From positions 744,001 through 808,000 of the forward strand of contig NZ_JAPENY010000003.1 in NCBI RefSeq assembly GCF_026341825.1: a stretch of DNA of 64,000 bases, in the 5' to 3' direction. This stretch comes from Streptomyces sp. NBC_00620 (lineage in GTDB: Bacteria > Actinomycetota > Actinomycetes > Streptomycetales > Streptomycetaceae). The notes beneath the pieces were generated by a model. The model made no database searches. It worked only from the letters and a program-made list of their open reading frames with translations, and was not told where the DNA came from. This document shows positions 1-7,567 of the stretch, in pieces. Within the stretch, counting starts at the first letter, position 1, and every line of letters starts with the position of its first letter. The position numbers and the translations under genes are program-made.

Positions 1-687
1 GACGGCATCGCCGTCACCCTGGCCAAGCCGGACGCCTTGAAGGCCGTGGTCGCCAAGGCCGAGAAGGCCGGCATCCCGGTCGTCGGCCTCAACGCGGGCC
101 TTGGCGTGTGGAAGCAGCAGGGCCTGCTGTCGTTCTTCGGCCAGGACGAGTCCGTCTCCGGTCAGGCGCTCGGGGACAAGATCAACGGCACCGGCGCGAA
201 GCACGCGCTGTGCGTGATCCAGGCCCAGGGCGACGTCAATCTCGAAGAGCGCTGCGCCGGTGTGAAGAAGACCTTCAGCGGCAAGACCGACATCCTCTAC
301 GTCAACGGCACCGACATGCCGTCCGTGAAGTCGACGATCACCGCCAAGCTCACGCAGGACAGCTCCATCGACGAGGTCGTCACCCTGGGCGCTCCGATCG
401 CACTGACCGCGGTGCAGTCGGTGTCCGACGCGGGCAGCAAGGCGAAGGTCGCCACCTTCGACCTCAACAAGGACCTGACGAGCGCCATCAGCAAGGGCAC
501 CATCCAGTTCGCCGTGGACCAGCAGCCTTACCTCCAGGGCTACTTGGCGGTGGACTCGCTGTGGCTCTACAAGACGAACGGCAACTACAGCGGTGGCGGC
601 GAGGCACCCGTGCTGACCGGACCGGCCTTCGTCGACAAGTCCAACGTCGCCAGCGTCGCCGAGTTCGCCGCGAAGGGCACTCGGTGA
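1..687 (+). CDS. Sugar ABC transporter substrate-binding protein (5' end outside window)
   Basis: The frame is open from the first base, so the window starts inside this gene; 228 residues are visible. The sequence fits the C-terminal part of an RbsB-type periplasmic sugar-binding protein (Peripla_BP_4 fold): a beta-alpha stretch reading AGIPVVGLNAG, the hinge-type segment TLGAPIALTAVQSV, then VATFDLNKDL and a late DQQPYLQGYLAVDSL. In this family the DQQPY/QGY segment lines the ligand pocket and closes the second lobe. Its stop overlaps a GTG (684-687) that begins a permease remnant, the usual coupling in ribose/inositol importer operons. The isomerase and dehydrogenase genes downstream suggest inositol or a related polyol as ligand, which is inference. 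Confidence 0.88.
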   Translation, partial: DGIAVTLAKPDALKAVVAKAEKAGIPVVGLNAGLGVWKQQGLLSFFGQDESVSGQALGDKINGTGAKHALCVIQAQGDVNLEERCAGVKKTFSGKTDILYVNGTDMPSVKSTITAKLTQDSSIDEVVTLGAPIALTAVQSVSDAGSKAKVATFDLNKDLTSAISKGTIQFAVDQQPYLQGYLAVDSLWLYKTNGNYSGGGEAPVLTGPAFVDKSNVASVAEFAAKGTR

Positions 688-854
688 CCAGCACGGCTCA
701 GCAGGCCGGGCCGGCGGCGATCACGCCGCCGGCTCCCGGCTCCGGGAAGACCGACGGGCGGGCCGCGCGGCGCTCCCTGGCGCTTGGACTGCTCGCCCGT
801 CCCGTGGCCGATCGGCCGCCGCCCCCACTGACACACCAGAAGGCACCGTCATGA
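684..854 (+). pseudogene. Remnant of an RbsC-type sugar ABC permease
   Basis: A GTG overlapping the upstream stop (GTGA, 684-687) opens a frame of only 56 codons. Its first 40 or so residues are a hydrophilic Ala/Pro-rich leader ending in RRSLALGLLARP, which is how Streptomyces ribose-type permeases usually begin just before their first membrane helix. It then changes abruptly to VADRPPPPLTHQKAPS and stops, with no transmembrane segment. The stop overlaps the ATG of the next gene (ATGA, 851-854), and the second half contains what looks like that gene's own leader and ribosome site (AGAAGG). An internal deletion that removed the permease body, and probably a neighbouring ATPase gene, explains this best. 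The peptide cannot act as a permease. Confidence 0.62.
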
Positions 855-1708
855 AGATCGCCCTGGATCCCTACATGATCCGTAACGTCCCGTTGCTCGA
901 ACTTCCCGCTGTGGTTGCCGAGTTGGGCTACGAGTGGATCGAGCTGTCCCCCCGCGAGGACTTCATCCCGTTCTTCCGGCACCCACGCGTCGACGACGCC
1001 ACCGTTCGCAGGTTCCGCAAGGCGCTGGACGCGGCAGGCGTCGGCATCTCCTCCCTGCTGCCGCTGTTCCGCTGGTCCGGTCCCGACGAGGACGACCGGC
1101 AGGCGGCCGTACGGTACTGGAAGCGCTCCATACAGATCGCCGCCGACCTCGGCGTGGACAGCATGATCTCCGAGTTCAACGGCCGCCCCGAGCAACCCGG
1201 CCGCAGCGAGGCGCAGTTCTGGAACTCGCTGGACGAACTGCTGCCGCTCCTTGAGCGGGAGGGCATCCGCCTCGCGCTGGAACCGCACCCGGACGACTTC
1301 ATCGAGAAGGGCTACGACGCCGTCAACCTGATCCGCGGGATCAACCATCCCAACGTCAGCTTCCTCTACTGCGCCCCGCACACCTTCCACATCGGCAACG
1401 ACGCCCCCGGCATCATCCAGTACGCCGGGGACCTGCTCACCCACGTCCATCTGGCCGACGCCCTCGACCACACCGCGTCCTCCGGGAACCGCTACATCCT
1501 CAACCCGCCCGGCACGACGGCCCGGGTCCACCAGCACCTGGACATCGGCCAGGGCGAGGTCGACTTCGACGAGCTCTTCCGCGAACTGCGCGCACACGGC
1601 TTCGACGGCACCCTCACCGCCTGCGTCTTCGCCTGGGAGGAACGGGCCAAGGAGTCCTCGGTGTTCATGCGCAAGAAGATCAACGAATACTTGGCGACCT
1701 GGTCCTGA
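851..1708 (+). CDS. iolH: IolH-like TIM-barrel sugar isomerase/epimerase
   Basis: This 285-residue protein belongs to the xylose-isomerase-like TIM-barrel superfamily. The opening MKIALDPYMIRNVPLLELP and the ELGYEWIELSPREDFIPFF segment resemble IolH of inositol operons in Bacillus and enterobacteria, and the length matches. Candidate metal ligands for the barrel are the Glu in SMISEFNGRP, the Glu/His pair in LALEPHPDDF, the His residues in APHTFHIG and LLTHVHLAD, and a late VHQHLDIGQGEVDF. The role of IolH in inositol breakdown is not firmly settled, so a precise reaction is not assigned. ATG 851 overlaps the stop of the permease remnant and has AGAAGG upstream. It heads a run of three co-directional genes. 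Confidence 0.8.
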   Translation: MKIALDPYMIRNVPLLELPAVVAELGYEWIELSPREDFIPFFRHPRVDDATVRRFRKALDAAGVGISSLLPLFRWSGPDEDDRQAAVRYWKRSIQIAADLGVDSMISEFNGRPEQPGRSEAQFWNSLDELLPLLEREGIRLALEPHPDDFIEKGYDAVNLIRGINHPNVSFLYCAPHTFHIGNDAPGIIQYAGDLLTHVHLADALDHTASSGNRYILNPPGTTARVHQHLDIGQGEVDFDELFRELRAHGFDGTLTACVFAWEERAKESSVFMRKKINEYLATWS

Positions 1709-1775
1709 CGGAACGCCGGTTTCAACTTCCCCACTTCCGGCTGAGATCTGCCGATCCCTCCCCCAAGGACACACC

Positions 1776-2975
1776 ATGACCACGCGCAGCAAGCCGATCT
1801 CCGTCGCGGTGATCGGAGCCGGCATGGCCGGCCGCAGCCACGCCGCCGGATACCGCAACGTCAACACGGTCTTCGGTGCCGGTCTGCCGCCCGTCCGCCT
1901 GGCCGCGATAGCCGACGCCAACGTCGAGCTCGGTGAGGACGCCGCCCGCCGCTACGGCTACGAGAAGGCGCTCCCCAGCTGGGAAGCCGTCGTCGAGGAC
2001 CCCACGATCGACGCCGTCAGCATCGTCGTCGGCAACGCACTGCACCGCCCCATCGCGGAGGCGCTGGTCGCCGCGGGCAAGCACGTGCTGTGCGAGAAGC
2101 CACTGGCCGGGTCGCTCGAAGACGCCCGCGCGATGGCCGAGTTGGAGCGCACCGCCGATGTCGTGACCGCCGTCGGGTACACCTTCCGGCGGTCCCCCGG
2201 CATCGCCGGGATCCGTGACCATGTGCTCCACGGTGAGCTGGGCGATCTCACCCTGTTCAGCGGACGCTACTGGTGCGACTACGCGACCGACCCGAACGGG
2301 CCGCTGAGCTGGCGGTTCAAGGGCGGTGCCGGTTCCGGCGCGCTCGGGGACGTCGGCTCGCACATCATCGACGCCGCCGAGTACGTCGCCGGTCCCATCG
2401 TGTCCGTCTCCGGCGCCTTCCTCTCGACGCAGATCCCCAAGCGGCCGCTGCCGCTCGGCGCGGTCGTCGGGCACAACGGCGCTCCCGTCTCCGACGAGTT
2501 CGGCGAGGTGGAGAACGAGGACACCGCGTCCTTCACCGCCCGCTTCGAGTCCGGGCTCGTGGGCACCTTCTCGGTGACCCGCACCGGCTTCGGCCTGCCC
2601 AACGGACTCGCCTTCGACGTCCTGGGTGTGGGCGGCCGGGCCGCGTTCGACCAGCACCGGCCCGCCGAATACCTCTTGGACGACGCCCAGCCCGAGGCCC
2701 GTACGCGCGGCGCCCGGCAGATCATCGCCGGCCCACAGCTGCCGTACTTCGCGGGCGGGGTCCCGATGGATGCGCCGGGCGTGGGCGCCGGCAACGCCGA
2801 CAACTTCACCTACCAGGCCCGGGCCTTCCTCGATCAGGTCGCGGGCGTCGCCGAGCCGCTGCCGGCCTGCGCCACGTTCGCCGACGCGCTGCGGACCATG
2901 GAGATCATCCGTGCGGTCGTCGACTCCTCCCGCAACGGCGGCGCGCTCACGCCGGTTCCGCCGGCCTCCGCCTGA
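1776..2975 (+). CDS. Gfo/Idh/MocA family NAD(P)-dependent oxidoreductase
   Basis: The 399-residue protein has an N-terminal Rossmann fold with dinucleotide motif GAGMAG (residues 14-19), the family EKP motif carrying the catalytic lysine (K108), and the conserved GDVGSHIID segment (about 191-199) whose Asp/His pair contacts substrate. Members oxidise a ring or chain hydroxyl of sugars and inositols; inositol 2-dehydrogenase (IolG) is the type example. It is longer than classical IolG (about 340), mainly through an insertion around residues 220-250, so a related sugar or scyllo-inositol dehydrogenase is equally possible. AAGGA lies before ATG 1776. It sits between two TIM-barrel isomerases, as expected for oxidation followed by isomerisation of one substrate. 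Confidence 0.85.
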   Translation: MTTRSKPISVAVIGAGMAGRSHAAGYRNVNTVFGAGLPPVRLAAIADANVELGEDAARRYGYEKALPSWEAVVEDPTIDAVSIVVGNALHRPIAEALVAAGKHVLCEKPLAGSLEDARAMAELERTADVVTAVGYTFRRSPGIAGIRDHVLHGELGDLTLFSGRYWCDYATDPNGPLSWRFKGGAGSGALGDVGSHIIDAAEYVAGPIVSVSGAFLSTQIPKRPLPLGAVVGHNGAPVSDEFGEVENEDTASFTARFESGLVGTFSVTRTGFGLPNGLAFDVLGVGGRAAFDQHRPAEYLLDDAQPEARTRGARQIIAGPQLPYFAGGVPMDAPGVGAGNADNFTYQARAFLDQVAGVAEPLPACATFADALRTMEIIRAVVDSSRNGGALTPVPPASA

Positions 2976-3017
2976 CCATCCGCATCGCCGTTTCCGCCGT
3001 ATCGAAGGAGTACGCAC

Positions 3018-4016
3018 ATGGCCCTCAAGCTCGGCGCCTACACCGCCTGCCTGCACGACCGCCCTCTCCCCGAAGCCCTCGACATCCTCAAGGAGAACGG
3101 TCTGACCTCTGTCGAGGTCAACACCGGCGGCTTCATCCCCTCCCCGCACTGCCCGGTCGACCTGCTGCTGTCCTCGGCCACCGCCCGCGAGGAGTACCTG
3201 GCGGCCTTCGCCGACCGCGGCATGGAACTGACCGGGCTCAACTGCAACGGCAACCCGCTCAACCCGCTCCCGGGGGTCGGCCCGAAGCACGCCGACGACC
3301 TGCGCCGCACCATCCGCCTCGCGGGCCTGCTCGGCGTGAAGCATGTTGTGACCATGTCCGGCACACCGGGTTCCGACCCCGACGCCAAGTACCCCTCATG
3401 GGTGGTGAATCCGTGGGACGGCGTCTACATGGACGTCCTGGACTACCAGTGGGGAGTGGCCGTCGGGTTCTGGAAGGAGATCGACGCGCTGGCCCGGGAG
3501 AACGGCGTGCGGGTGGCCATCGAGATGCACCCGCACAACCTGGTGTTCTCCCCGGTCACCCTGAAGCGGCTCGTCGACGAGGCCGGCACGACGAACATCG
3601 GCGCCGAGATGGACCCCTCGCATCTGATGTGGCAGGGCATGGACATCGTCGCCTCCATCAAGTGGCTGGGCCCGCTGGTGTTCCACGCCGCCGCGAAGGA
3701 CGCGACGCTCTGCCCCGGCGCGGACATCCGTGGCGTACTGGACACGTCGTTCACCCGCGTGCCCGCCGACGCGCCCGGCAAGGTGCCGACCGGTTACGGG
3801 TTCTGGTGCAACGCCTGGCCGGAAAACCCGGCGTGGAAGTTCGTCGCCGTCGGTGTCGGAAACGACGTCCCCTACTGGACGGAGTTTCTGCGCGCGCTCG
3901 CCGAAATCGACCCGGACATGGCCGTCAACATCGAGCACGAGGACGCCGCCTACTCCCAGACCGAGGGACTCGCCCTGGCCGCCAAGAACCTGCACAGCGC
4001 GGCGGCCGCTCTGTAA
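3018..4016 (+). CDS. TIM-barrel sugar phosphate isomerase/epimerase family protein
   Basis: A 332-residue AP-endonuclease-2-like TIM barrel. Metal-binding candidates follow the family order: Glu in VAIEMHPHNL, Asp/His in GAEMDPSHLMWQGMD, the His of LVFHAAAKD, and a C-terminal Glu in NIEHEDAAYSQ. The start MALKLGAYTACLHDRPLPEAL and a Trp-rich middle place it with isomerases that sit beside Gfo/Idh/MocA dehydrogenases. A good ribosome site (GAAGGAG, about 3004-3010) precedes ATG 3018. It ends the operon: the next gene is on the opposite strand and a strong inverted repeat lies between them. Substrate is not determinable from sequence; a keto-inositol or keto-sugar is plausible from context. Confidence 0.82.
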   Translation: MALKLGAYTACLHDRPLPEALDILKENGLTSVEVNTGGFIPSPHCPVDLLLSSATAREEYLAAFADRGMELTGLNCNGNPLNPLPGVGPKHADDLRRTIRLAGLLGVKHVVTMSGTPGSDPDAKYPSWVVNPWDGVYMDVLDYQWGVAVGFWKEIDALARENGVRVAIEMHPHNLVFSPVTLKRLVDEAGTTNIGAEMDPSHLMWQGMDIVASIKWLGPLVFHAAAKDATLCPGADIRGVLDTSFTRVPADAPGKVPTGYGFWCNAWPENPAWKFVAVGVGNDVPYWTEFLRALAEIDPDMAVNIEHEDAAYSQTEGLALAAKNLHSAAAAL

Positions 4017-4050
4017 TCCGCGGGGGAGTACGGCGGGTCCTTCCTGAGCT

Positions 4051-4087
4051 ACGGCCGGACGTGCGGTACTTGGGCACCTCCGGCCGT
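4051..4087. terminator. Probable bidirectional terminator
   Basis: ACGGCCGG (4051-4058) pairs perfectly with CCGGCCGT (4080-4087), and a second inner pair GTGC/GCAC (4061-4064 with 4074-4077) extends the stem. It lies between two convergent genes, so it can end both transcripts. There is no clear T-run, which is common in high-GC actinomycetes. Confidence 0.6.
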
Positions 4088-4110
4088 GCAGCGCCGACAG
4101 TGACGGTGTG

Positions 4111-5460
4111 TCATTTCTCGGCGAGGATGGTCTTGCTCTGGTTCTGCATGTCCTTGAATATGCTGTCGCCCTTCTCCCCGGCGAAGTACGCCTCGAAGAG
4201 CGGCTCGAACTCGGCCTCCAGGGCTGCACCGTTGGTGAGGCTCGGGGCCGGGTAGAGGACCTTGTTGTTGAGCATGTCGGTGAACACCGACAGATCGACG
4301 CCCTCGGCCTTGAGGGCCTCCGCGGAGGCCTCCATGGAAGCGGGGATGGACGGGAAGAAGGTGCCGGTCAGCGACGCTTTGGACTGGCAGGCTTCCGAAC
4401 CCATGTAGGAGACCCACTTCCAGGTCAGGTCGGGGTCCTTGGTGCCCGCCCAGATGTTGTTGCCGTTGGAGTTGCTGAACACCGCGCGAGTCTTGCCGTC
4501 GGGGCCGAGCACGGTGGGCGCGATGCCGACCTCGACGCCCGGGATCTTGGTGAAGGTGGATGCCGACCAGGAGCCGCCGGTCTCCATGGCGATCTTGCCG
4601 GAGGAGATCAGGTCGACGTCCGAGACGCTGTCGGTGAATGTCCCGATCGCCGGCGCGTATCCCTTTTCGACGAGGGAACGGACCCAGTCCATCGTCTTGA
4701 TGAACGTCGGGTCGTCGTAGTTCAGGGTCGTGGGCCAGCTCGGCTTGTTGCTCAGCCGCCAGCCGGTGGTGGAGACGAAGGAGCTCCAGGTGGTGTCGCC
4801 CAGGAAGTCCTTGGCGGCTATCTGCCCGAAGCCGTACGTCTTGACGTGGTTCTTGTCGAACCCGGGCTCGTCGCCGCGGCGGCCCTCGGTGTCCAACGTC
4901 AGGTGGGCGATCATCTTGCCCACGGTGCCGCCGTCGTCGGGGTTCCAGTTGAGCGTGTCGACGTCCGCCTTGCTGTAGCCCGCGTCGGTGAGCATGTCGG
5001 CGTTGTAGTAGATGCCGGTCGCGGCCCAGTCCAGCGGCAGGCCGTACTGCTTGCCGTCGGTGTACTTCCACGAGTCCACGCCGACGGAGAAGCGGGACAG
5101 GTCGAAGCTGTCCTTCTTGATGAAGTCGTCCAGCGCCAGCAACTGGTTCTGGTCGGCGTACTCCTGGAAGTACGTGATGCTGTCCTGGAAGGCGTCGGGG
5201 GCGTTGCCCGCGACGAACCCGGCGGTCAGCTTCGTGAAGTAGTCGGCGACGGCGTACTGCGAGATCTTCACGGTCACGCCGGGGTTGGCCTTCTCGAAGT
5301 CCGTCGCGCAGACCTCGTACGCGGCGGCCTGCTTGTCGTCCCAGGTCCACCAGTTGACGGTCTGGGAACCGGAGCCGGAGTCCGAGCCCGAGGAGCAGGC
5401 GGAGACCACGGCGGTCAGGGTGAGGGCAGCGCCCAGCGCCACGACCTTGCGAACTCTCAT
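4111..5460 (-). CDS. Carbohydrate ABC transporter substrate-binding lipoprotein
   Basis: The 449-residue protein begins MRVRKVVALGAALTLTAVVSACSSG: a short lipoprotein signal with lipobox VSAC (lipidated Cys about 22) and a Ser/Gly linker. The body is a family 1 extracellular solute-binding protein (maltose-binding type), with motifs such as GNAPDAFQDSI, YGLPLDWAATGIYYNADML, and a late EACQSKASLTGTFFPS. It captures a sugar or oligosaccharide outside the cell for the two permeases encoded just upstream on the same strand (gap 67 bp). In this operon it comes last, after the hydrolase and permeases. No ATPase gene is nearby; a shared MsiK-type ATPase encoded elsewhere is the usual Streptomyces arrangement. 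Confidence 0.93.
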   Translation of the reverse strand: MRVRKVVALGAALTLTAVVSACSSGSDSGSGSQTVNWWTWDDKQAAAYEVCATDFEKANPGVTVKISQYAVADYFTKLTAGFVAGNAPDAFQDSITYFQEYADQNQLLALDDFIKKDSFDLSRFSVGVDSWKYTDGKQYGLPLDWAATGIYYNADMLTDAGYSKADVDTLNWNPDDGGTVGKMIAHLTLDTEGRRGDEPGFDKNHVKTYGFGQIAAKDFLGDTTWSSFVSTTGWRLSNKPSWPTTLNYDDPTFIKTMDWVRSLVEKGYAPAIGTFTDSVSDVDLISSGKIAMETGGSWSASTFTKIPGVEVGIAPTVLGPDGKTRAVFSNSNGNNIWAGTKDPDLTWKWVSYMGSEACQSKASLTGTFFPSIPASMEASAEALKAEGVDLSVFTDMLNNKVLYPAPSLTNGAALEAEFEPLFEAYFAGEKGDSIFKDMQNQSKTILAEK

Positions 5461-5527
5461 GATTCCTTCTTTCGCTTTCTGGGGCAGTTCGGCTTTTGAG
5501 CCCGTACTTGAGGCCCTACTCGAGCCC

Positions 5528-6463
5528 TTACTTGAGGCCGTTGAAGCCGATGGAGTTGACGATGCGTTTGCCGAAGGCGACGAAGATCAACAGGATCGGC
5601 AGCGCCGCGATGAGGGCGGCGGCCATCAGTCCGGCCCAGTCGGGGGCGGCCTGAGGCGAGGACTGCTTGAACACGCCGAGGCCGAGCGTCAACGGCTGTA
5701 CGTCCTGGGAACTGGTGACGAGCAGCGGCCAGAAGTAGTCGTTCCAGGCGTTGACGAACATCAGCAGTGAGACGGTCGCGATCGGAGCGGACGACATGGG
5801 CAGGATGATCCGGAAGAAGATCCGCAGTGGCCCGGCGCCGTCGATGATCGCGGCTTCCTCGATCTCGCTGCTGAGCCCGAGCATGAACTGCCGCAGGAAG
5901 AACAGCGTGAACGCCTGGAAGAGCCCCCCGGGCAGGATCAGCCCGGCGAACGAGTTCAGCAGCCCGAGGTCCTTGATCATCACGAAGTTCGGCAGCAGCG
6001 TGAAGACGGTCGGAACCATCAGGGCGGTGATGAGGATGTTGAAGACGAGGTCGCGGCCGCGCCAGTGCAACCGGGCGAAGGCGTAGGCGCCCGCGGCGGA
6101 GAACAGCACGATCAGGAAGGTCTGAGTGGTCGCGTAGACAAGGGAGTTGCGCAGGAACAGGGCGATGTCGAGGGAGGCGCCCGAGCCTCCCTGAGCCTGG
6201 GCCTCGGCGGCGGAGGCGATACCGAGGGCGCGTTCGAAGGCCCCCCAGGTGAAGCCGACCGGGAGCGGCGAGGAAGGGTCGGTCGAAAGGAGGTAGTTGT
6301 TGGACAGCGCCGTGCGCAGGATCCAGTAGAACGGGAAGAGCGTGACGGCCATGACGACCGCGAGGTACGTCCACGCCGCGATCCGGCCGGGCGAGGCTTT
6401 GCGGAACCGGCTCGGGGCATCCGGGCGCTGCCCGTTGCGCGTGGGTGCGAGGGTGAGGGCCAT
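5528..6463 (-). CDS. Carbohydrate ABC transporter permease (MalG type)
   Basis: A 311-residue inner-membrane permease with about six membrane segments. The EAA loop that docks the ATPase is visible as EIEEAAIIDGAGPLRIFFRI followed by ILPM. The short hydrophilic N-terminus ending in RKASPGRIAAWTYLAVVMAVTLFPFYWI is typical of MalG-type subunits. ATG 6463 (MALTLAPTRNG) is chosen because AAGGAAACC precedes it and because it falls 11 bp after the upstream permease stop; a longer open frame exists but would run into that gene. It pairs with the MalF-type permease to form the channel for the importer. Confidence 0.92.
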   Translation of the reverse strand: MALTLAPTRNGQRPDAPSRFRKASPGRIAAWTYLAVVMAVTLFPFYWILRTALSNNYLLSTDPSSPLPVGFTWGAFERALGIASAAEAQAQGGSGASLDIALFLRNSLVYATTQTFLIVLFSAAGAYAFARLHWRGRDLVFNILITALMVPTVFTLLPNFVMIKDLGLLNSFAGLILPGGLFQAFTLFFLRQFMLGLSSEIEEAAIIDGAGPLRIFFRIILPMSSAPIATVSLLMFVNAWNDYFWPLLVTSSQDVQPLTLGLGVFKQSSPQAAPDWAGLMAAALIAALPILLIFVAFGKRIVNSIGFNGLK

Positions 6464-6474
6464 GACGGTTTCCT

Positions 6475-7515
6475 TCAGTTCAGATCGGATTCGTTGGCGC
6501 GGGCGAGTCGTAGCTGGGTGAAGGTGACCGTGATGAGCAGGGCGAACAGGGCCAGCGACATAGTGGCGGCGTAGCCGAAGTCGAACTGGCTGAAGGCCTT
6601 GTCGTAGATGTACTTCTGCAGCACGTTCGAGGCGTGGGCCGGACCGCCCTTGGTGGTGACCTGCACGATGTCGAAGACCTGGAAGGAGTTGATGACGGTC
6701 AGCACGACGACCATCGCCAGGATCGGGCGCAGCAGGGGCACGGTCAGGCGGCGGAACATCTGCCACTCACTGGCGCCGTCGACCCGGGCGGCTTCGTAGA
6801 TGGTCGGCGGGATGGTCTGCAGGCCGGCGAAGATCAGCAGGGCGTAGTAGCCCATCCACTTCCAGACGCTGATCGCGGCGATGGCGGGGACCACCCAGTC
6901 GCCGCTGCCGAGGAACAGGATGGATTGCCCGGTCAGGTGCTCCAACGCGATGTTGATGATCCCCATCGTGGGGTCGAGCATCCACTGCCACACCAGCGCG
7001 GCGATCACGTTGGAGATGAGGAAGGGCAGCAGGATGACGCCGCGCAGTGTCGAGGAGCGGGTGACCCGGTGCAGCACCACCGCCGTCAACAGCGACATCA
7101 GCGTGCCGAAGACCACCGACAGAAGTACGAAGTAGACCGTGACCCACAGCGACTGCCAGAAGACGTCGTCGTGCACCATCGTCCGGAGGTTTTCCAGGCC
7201 CACCCAGCTCGGCGGGGACAGTACGCGGAAGTCGGTGAAGCTGAGGTAGATCCCGCGGAAGGTCGGATAGGCGTAGAAGACCAGGAAGCCGACGACCGAC
7301 GGGACGATGAGCAGCAGCGCGACGGGCAGGTCCCTGCGGCGGGCCGCGAACGACCTGGTGGGCGTGGACCGTCGTACCTTCGCGAGTTTGCCGCCCTTCG
7401 CGGGCCGACCGTCCTTCTTCGTGAGCAGTGAGGTGGCCGTGGTGACCGCCGCCCCGGCTGCGCCGGACGATGGTTTCACCGGCGTCGTGTGGTTGCCCTT
7501 GGATGTGACCACCAC
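6475..7515 (-). CDS. Carbohydrate ABC transporter permease (MalF type)
   Basis: A 346-residue permease with six predicted membrane helices, the first at VALLLIVPSVVGFLVFYAYP. The EAA motif reads TIYEAARVDGASEWQMFRRL with TVPLL after it. A basic, low-complexity N-terminus of about 55 residues precedes the first helix, longer than usual but common in actinobacterial MalF-type subunits. The gene lies 52 bp after the GH27 gene and 11 bp before the second permease, so the four genes appear to form one transcript in the order glycosidase, MalF-type, MalG-type, binding protein. Confidence 0.92.
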   Translation of the reverse strand: MVVTSKGNHTTPVKPSSGAAGAAVTTATSLLTKKDGRPAKGGKLAKVRRSTPTRSFAARRRDLPVALLLIVPSVVGFLVFYAYPTFRGIYLSFTDFRVLSPPSWVGLENLRTMVHDDVFWQSLWVTVYFVLLSVVFGTLMSLLTAVVLHRVTRSSTLRGVILLPFLISNVIAALVWQWMLDPTMGIINIALEHLTGQSILFLGSGDWVVPAIAAISVWKWMGYYALLIFAGLQTIPPTIYEAARVDGASEWQMFRRLTVPLLRPILAMVVVLTVINSFQVFDIVQVTTKGGPAHASNVLQKYIYDKAFSQFDFGYAATMSLALFALLITVTFTQLRLARANESDLN

Positions 7516-7567
7516 GGCACTCTCCTTTGCGTGTGGTGCGTAGAGCGGGTGGAACGGTGAGCGTGAG

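Noticed and set aside
698..3344. Long open frames on the minus strand (407 and 540 codons)
   Set aside because: They lie antisense to well-supported enzymes with clear motifs. Their Arg/Gly/Val-rich composition is what mirrored high-GC codons produce, and no family features appear.
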